A DNA stretch of 40,721 nt from Gemmatimonadota bacterium (lineage in GTDB: Bacteria; Gemmatimonadota; Gemmatimonadetes; Gemmatimonadales; Gemmatimonadaceae). A program made the translations under genes and the position numbers. The notes beneath the pieces were generated by a model. It was not told where the DNA came from, searched no databases, and was given only the letters and a program-made list of their open reading frames with translations. Shown here in pieces: positions 38,122 to 40,721 of this stretch (its first letter is position 1; each line of letters starts with the position of its first letter). The stretch spans positions 1-40,721 of the forward strand of contig JARIFA010000013.1 of NCBI GenBank assembly GCA_031127075.1, given 5' to 3'.

Positions 38122-38832
38122 ATGGCTGAACAGACTGGTGGGATGGGGGCGCCCGGCGGGCGCCGGGGTGGTCCGGGCGGCGGCCGCGGTCGCGGCGGTC
38201 CGGGCGGCGGTCGTGGCGGGCCGGGCGGCGGTCGTGGTGGCCCGGGTGGACCGGGCGGCCGTGACGGTGGTCGTGGCGGGCGCGATGGCGGCCGCGGCGG
38301 TGCCCCGATGCAGGATCGCGAAGGCTCCGATCTCGTCGAGAACGTGATTGCGATCAACCGCGTCGCCAAGGTCGTGAAGGGCGGCCGGCGGTTCTCCTTC
38401 AACGCGCTCGTCGCCGTCGGCGACGGGCAGGGGAAGGTCGGCATCGCGACGGGGAAGGCGAACGAGGTGTCGGAGGCGGTCCGCAAGGCCGTCGACGGCG
38501 CCCGGCGCAAGATGATCTCGATCCCGATGACGGGCGCGACGATCCCCCACGAGATCGTCGGCAAGCACGGGGCGGGCGAGGTGCTGATGAAGCCCGCCGC
38601 GCCGGGTGCCGGTGTCATCGCGGGTGGCGCGGTGCGCGCCATCCTCGAGTGCGCCGGGATCCACGATATCCTGACGAAGTCGCTCGGCTCCACGAACGCG
38701 CACAACATGGTGCTCGCGGCGCTCGACGGCCTCAAGAACCTCACGACCGTCGAGCAGATCGCGCGCGAGCGCGGCGTCGAGGTCGCCTCGCTGCCGTACC
38801 GGTCGCGGGCCAAGTCGAAGGAGGCCGTGTAA
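38122..38832 (+). CDS. rpsE: 30S ribosomal protein S5 with RGG-box N-terminus
   Basis: S5 shapes the mRNA entry tunnel and affects decoding accuracy. The product is 236 residues against about 165-170 usual. The normal S5 begins near residue 64 ([20 protein letters not shown]) and is intact ([26 protein letters not shown]-like [13 protein letters not shown]). The extra N-terminus, about residues 8-62, is built almost only of Gly and Arg with a few Pro and Asp, in GGRGGPGG-type repeats, an RGG-box-like disordered RNA-binding segment. The start at 38122 is one base after rplR, and the frame and codon use are continuous, so the extension appears genuinely translated. Confidence 0.95.
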   Translation: MAEQTGGMGAPGGRRGGPGGGRGRGGPGGGRGGPGGGRGGPGGPGGRDGGRGGRDGGRGGAPMQDREGSDLVENVIAINRVAKVVKGGRRFSFNALVAVGDGQGKVGIATGKANEVSEAVRKAVDGARRKMISIPMTGATIPHEIVGKHGAGEVLMKPAAPGAGVIAGGAVRAILECAGIHDILTKSLGSTNAHNMVLAALDGLKNLTTVEQIARERGVEVASLPYRSRAKSKEAV

Positions 38833-39084
38833 ATGCCGCGGACCTTCGTCTGGCACCCCGGGAAGGGGCCCAAGACCACCGCGCCGAACACCCTCACGGA
38901 GGGGAAGGTGCGGATCACGCAGAAGCGGTCTGGCATCGGCCAGACCGCGCGGATGAACGCCACCCTGCAGGCCCTCGGCCTGCGTCACCACCAGGCGTCC
39001 GTCGTGCACCAGGATTCGCCGGCGCTGCGCGGGATGATCAAGCGCGTCCGGCATCTGGTGGACGTCACGCCGGTGGAGGAATGA
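38833..39084 (+). CDS. rpmD: 50S ribosomal protein L30
   Basis: L30 is a small large-subunit protein. The family core is VRITQKRSGIGQTARMNATL then LGLRHHQASVVHQDSPALRGMI. From ATG 38833 the product is 83 residues, about 25 longer than usual (extra MPRTFVWHPGKGPKTTAPNT). That start follows the rpsE stop directly and has AAGGAGG at 38817-38823. A GTG at 38908, with GGAGG at 38898-38902, would give exactly the normal 58-residue L30. Both starts may be used; the longer is listed. Confidence 0.9.
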   Translation: MPRTFVWHPGKGPKTTAPNTLTEGKVRITQKRSGIGQTARMNATLQALGLRHHQASVVHQDSPALRGMIKRVRHLVDVTPVEE

Positions 39085-39088
39085 CCGT

Positions 39089-39550
39089 ATGAGCGACGAG
39101 AAGATCACGCTGCACACCCTGGCGCGCACGCCGGGGTCGCACCGGAACCGGAAGCGCCTCGGGCGTGGCCCGGGCTCCGGCACCGGCAAGACGTCCGGTA
39201 AGGGACACAAGGGCATCAAGGCCCGCGCCGGCCACCACGGCCCGGGCGGTAACAAGCCACACTTCGAGGGCGGTCAGATGCCGCTCACGCGGCGTGTCCC
39301 GAAGCGGGGCTTCACCAATCCGTTCCGTGAGGCCTCCCAGGTGGTCGGCCTCGACGACCTCGCCCGCGTGAGCGGCGCCGAGATCACCGTCGAGACGCTC
39401 GCCGCCGTCGGCCTCGTGTCGGCGTCGAAGGGCCCGGTCAAGCTCCTCGCCAACGGCAGCATCGACCGCGCGGTCACGGTCCGGGGGCTCAAGGTCTCCG
39501 GCACCGCCCGCGAGGCGATCGTCGCCGCCGGCGGCAGCGTCGAGGGCTGA
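39089..39550 (+). CDS. rplO: 50S ribosomal protein L15
   Basis: L15 is a late-assembly 50S protein. The product has 153 residues, with the Gly/Arg-rich family N-terminus (RNRKRLGRGPGSGTGKTSGK, GHKGIKARAGHHGPGGNKPH) and the core FEGGQMPLTRRVPKRGFTNPF. The basic glycine-rich start is normal for L15, unlike that of S5. It starts four bases after rpmD; secY starts one base after its stop. Confidence 0.96.
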   Translation: MSDEKITLHTLARTPGSHRNRKRLGRGPGSGTGKTSGKGHKGIKARAGHHGPGGNKPHFEGGQMPLTRRVPKRGFTNPFREASQVVGLDDLARVSGAEITVETLAAVGLVSASKGPVKLLANGSIDRAVTVRGLKVSGTAREAIVAAGGSVEG

Positions 39551-39551
39551 G

Positions 39552-40721
39552 ATGGCACAGGCGAACCCGCTCGGCGCCCTCGGCGGCATCCGGAGCGTCC
39601 CGGAGCTCTGGCAGAAGATCACCTTCACCTTCCTCTGCCTGCTCGTCTACCGCATCGGCTCGCATGTGACGGTGCCGGGCGTGGACGTGAACGCGATGAT
39701 CGCGTTCTTCCAGCAGAACCAGGGGGGCGGGCTCCTCGGGCTCTACGACCTCTTCGTCGGCGGGAATCTCTCGCGGTCGACGGTCTTCGCCCTCGGCATC
39801 ATGCCGTACATCTCGGCCTCGATCTTCATGCAGATCGGCGCCGCGGTGATCCCGACCCTCGACAAGATGCAGAAGGACGAGGAGGGCCGGAAGCGCATCA
39901 ATCAGTGGACGCGCTACGCCACCGTCGGCCTCGCTGCGGTGCAGGGGTATGGCTACGCGCTCTTCACCGCGGGCGTGCAGGGCGCCGTCGTGCGTCCCGG
40001 CACCGCCTTCACGCTGCAGATGGTGCTCTTCCTCACGACGGGCGCGCTCTTCGTGATGTGGCTCGGTGAGCAGATCACCGAGCGTGGCCTCGGCAACGGC
40101 GCTTCGCTCCTGATCTTCTTCTCGATCGTCGAGCGCTTCCTCCCGGGCATCCGCGACGCCTTCGGCTTCCTGAGCACCGGCGCCGTCTCGCTCCTCTCGC
40201 TCCTGGCGATGACCGCGGTGATGCTCGGCGTCGTTGCCGGCGTCGTCGCGATGACCCTCGCCGCGCGCCGCATCGCGATCCAGATCCCGCAGCGCACGAT
40301 GGCGAAGGGCCGGCAGCGCGAGGCCGCGAAGAACTTCATCCCGCTCCGCCTCAATTCGGCGGGCGTGATGCCGATCATCTTCGCCCAGTCGCTCATCGTC
40401 GTCCCGGGCGCCATCGCCCAGTTCTCGGGGAATCAGGCCCTCGCCAACGTCGCGGATTACCTCGCGCCGGGCACGTGGGCGTACTTCCTCCTCTCGGCGA
40501 TCCTCATCGTCTTCTTCACCTACTTCTACACCGCCATCATCTTCAATCCGGCGGACGTGGCGGAGAACCTGAAGAAGCAGGGCGGCTTCATCCCGGGGAT
40601 CAAGCCGGGCTCCAAGACCGCCGACCACATCCAGGATGTGGTCACCCGCATCACCCTCCCGGGCGCGATCTTCCTCACGTTCATCGCGCTCCTTCCGGTC
40701 TGGCTCGCCGACGTCTTCGCC
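39552..40721 (+). CDS. secY: SecY, preprotein translocase channel (3' truncated by window edge)
   Basis: SecY is the protein-conducting channel of the inner membrane. The frame is open to the last base, giving the first 390 residues; the stop lies beyond the window. It begins MAQANPLGALGGIRSVPELW. Family motifs include YRIGSHVTVPGVD, FALGIMPYISASIFMQI (TM2, plug region), WLGEQITERGLGNGASLLIF, and the cytoplasmic loop RRIAIQIPQRTMAKGRQ. Multiple membrane spans are evident. It follows rplO by one base, as in the standard spc operon. Its partner SecE is encoded at 8752. Confidence 0.96.
   Translation, partial: MAQANPLGALGGIRSVPELWQKITFTFLCLLVYRIGSHVTVPGVDVNAMIAFFQQNQGGGLLGLYDLFVGGNLSRSTVFALGIMPYISASIFMQIGAAVIPTLDKMQKDEEGRKRINQWTRYATVGLAAVQGYGYALFTAGVQGAVVRPGTAFTLQMVLFLTTGALFVMWLGEQITERGLGNGASLLIFFSIVERFLPGIRDAFGFLSTGAVSLLSLLAMTAVMLGVVAGVVAMTLAARRIAIQIPQRTMAKGRQREAAKNFIPLRLNSAGVMPIIFAQSLIVVPGAIAQFSGNQALANVADYLAPGTWAYFLLSAILIVFFTYFYTAIIFNPADVAENLKKQGGFIPGIKPGSKTADHIQDVVTRITLPGAIFLTFIALLPVWLADVFA

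Overview
The window is a GC-rich stretch of bacterial chromosome in which every supported gene lies on the + strand. It carries much of the conserved information-processing backbone of one genome. The long low-complexity tails on ribosomal proteins, the E. coli-like insertion in RpoB, the EF-Tu variant and the AGGT/CAGG-rich intergenic spacers made me think of Gemmatimonadota or a near relative. That placement is inference from memory of protein resemblance and was not tested.

Layout. Positions 2-6399 hold the 3' part of uvrA, a two-subunit L-serine dehydratase (sdaAB-sdaAA), an AI-2E-family membrane protein and an orphan, strongly degenerate ABC ATPase. cysS follows (6409-7821). A promoter then leads into the tRNA cluster Thr(TGT)-Tyr(GTA)-Gly(TCC)-Thr(GGT), and then rpmG-secE-nusG-rplK-rplA-rplJ-rplL-rpoB-rpoC, ending in a 15-bp terminator hairpin at 20867-20899. 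This is the tRNA/tufB/secE/rpoBC order known from E. coli, but with no tuf in the tufB slot. Positions 21000-24559 hold a four-gene membrane and lipid cassette: an SLC6-type Na+ symporter, its 55-residue MetS-like subunit, a small VTT/DedA-like protein and a PlsB-like acyltransferase. From 24556 a strong promoter starts the str region (rpsL, rpsG). A 560-bp gap with its own promoter and a highly structured, unrecognised RNA follows, then fusA and tuf. The S10/spc super-operon then runs from rpsJ to a truncated secY at the right edge.

How the genes work together: tRNAs, CysRS, elongation factors, about 30 ribosomal proteins, RNA polymerase beta and beta', NusG and the SecE/SecY translocon are all growth-rate-coupled. 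Control is probably exerted at the few non-coding gaps. Those gaps (rplJ-rplL, rplL-rpoB, rpsG-fusA, tuf-rpsJ, rpsJ-rplC) contain hairpins, several with mutually exclusive pairings.

The most notable signals are: (1) an EF-Tu whose switch I has KILTI instead of the near-universal RGITI and is six residues longer than in E. coli; (2) the structured ~400-nt rpsG-fusA spacer RNA; (3) switch-like alternative pairings between rplJ-rplL and rplL-rpoB; (4) an RGG-box N-terminus on ribosomal protein S5; (5) a recurring intergenic CAGGT/CCTGA hairpin family.
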